This document shows, piece after piece, positions 6,073-6,144 of a DNA stretch of 6,144 nt (position 1 is its first letter; every line of letters starts with the position of its first letter). The stretch is taken from contig DAIDJI010000357.1 in the NCBI GenBank assembly GCA_027451455.1, positions 1-6,144 of the forward strand, read 5' to 3'. The stretch is from Planctomycetales bacterium (GTDB lineage: Bacteria > Planctomycetota > Planctomycetia > Isosphaerales > Isosphaeraceae). A program made the translations under genes and the position numbers. The notes under the pieces were generated by a model. That model did no database searches. It had not been told where the DNA came from and saw only the letters and a list, made by a program, of their open reading frames with translations.

Positions 6073-6093
6073 GGGGACCCCCCCCCTGTCCCC
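6073..6093. repeat. GC-rich inverted repeat with C-tract loop
   Basis: GGGGAC (6073-6078) and GTCCCC (6088-6093) form a perfect 6-bp stem around a 9-base loop made almost wholly of C. It lies 216 bases after the glnA stop and has no T-run on either side, so it is at best a weak terminator or RNA-stability element. Confidence 0.3.
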
Positions 6094-6144
6094 GGCCCCG
6101 CTTGCTACCATCGAATCTGACCCCCACCCCGCAGATCATCATCC

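Larger units (their letters stand above)
5858..6144. other. Region after glnA without a convincing gene
   Basis: In these 287 bases I see no complete gene, RNA gene or classical intrinsic terminator with a T-run. A plus-strand frame continuing to 6050 starts inside glnA and gives a Ser/Arg/Gly-rich composition typical of a shadow frame. The stretch holds the short minus-strand open frame at 5903-6034 and a GC-rich inverted repeat at 6073-6093, both listed separately, and homopolymer runs G7 (5952-5958) and C9 (6078-6086). Confidence 0.6.

Noticed and set aside
6078..6086. C9 run as a phase-variation switch for the small frame at 5903-6034
   Set aside because: The in-frame TAG at 6037-6035 lies between the run and the small frame, so slippage in the run could not bring the frame into expression.

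Overview
The window is high-GC DNA (mid-60s percent by eye) and looks like ordinary chromosome, probably from a planctomycete, possibly of the Isosphaera/Singulisphaera group. That placement is inferred from three things: the ABC-exporter operon with a membrane-anchored companion protein of unknown function, a stand-alone LigD-type phosphoesterase domain protein, and the general style of the hypothetical proteins. No rRNA, tRNA, CRISPR array, insertion sequence or phage gene was seen.

Left part (1-2871, minus strand): a tightly packed three-gene operon read right to left. It begins with an N-terminally anchored protein of unknown function (1996-2871), continues with an ABC transporter ATPase (1208-1999), and ends with the matching multi-pass permease (1211 down to the window edge, truncated there). 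Both junctions are 4-base ATGA stop/start overlaps, so the three products are probably translationally coupled and may work as one exporter-type machine.

Middle part (2872-4187): a divergent intergenic region with candidate promoters on both strands, then a plus-strand gene for an anchored protein of unknown function (3118-3912). Its 3' end overlaps by 91 bp, tail to tail, with a minus-strand gene (3822-4187) for a 121-residue protein resembling the N-terminal 3'-phosphoesterase domain of the DNA-repair ligase LigD.

Right part (4188-6144): a 257-bp divergent intergenic region with two copies of a 10-bp palindrome on either side of a -10-like box, then a complete type I glutamine synthetase gene (glnA, 4445-5857, GTG start) that keeps the adenylylation tyrosine. 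The last 287 bp contain no convincing gene. They hold only a short minus-strand open stretch that might be a gene remnant and a GC-rich inverted repeat.

Nothing here is clearly a new system. The points most worth a second look are the coupled exporter operon with its unknown partner, the orphan LigD-like domain protein, the palindrome pair upstream of glnA, a Phe in place of an expected active-site-region His in GlnA, and a strong excess of GATC across the window.
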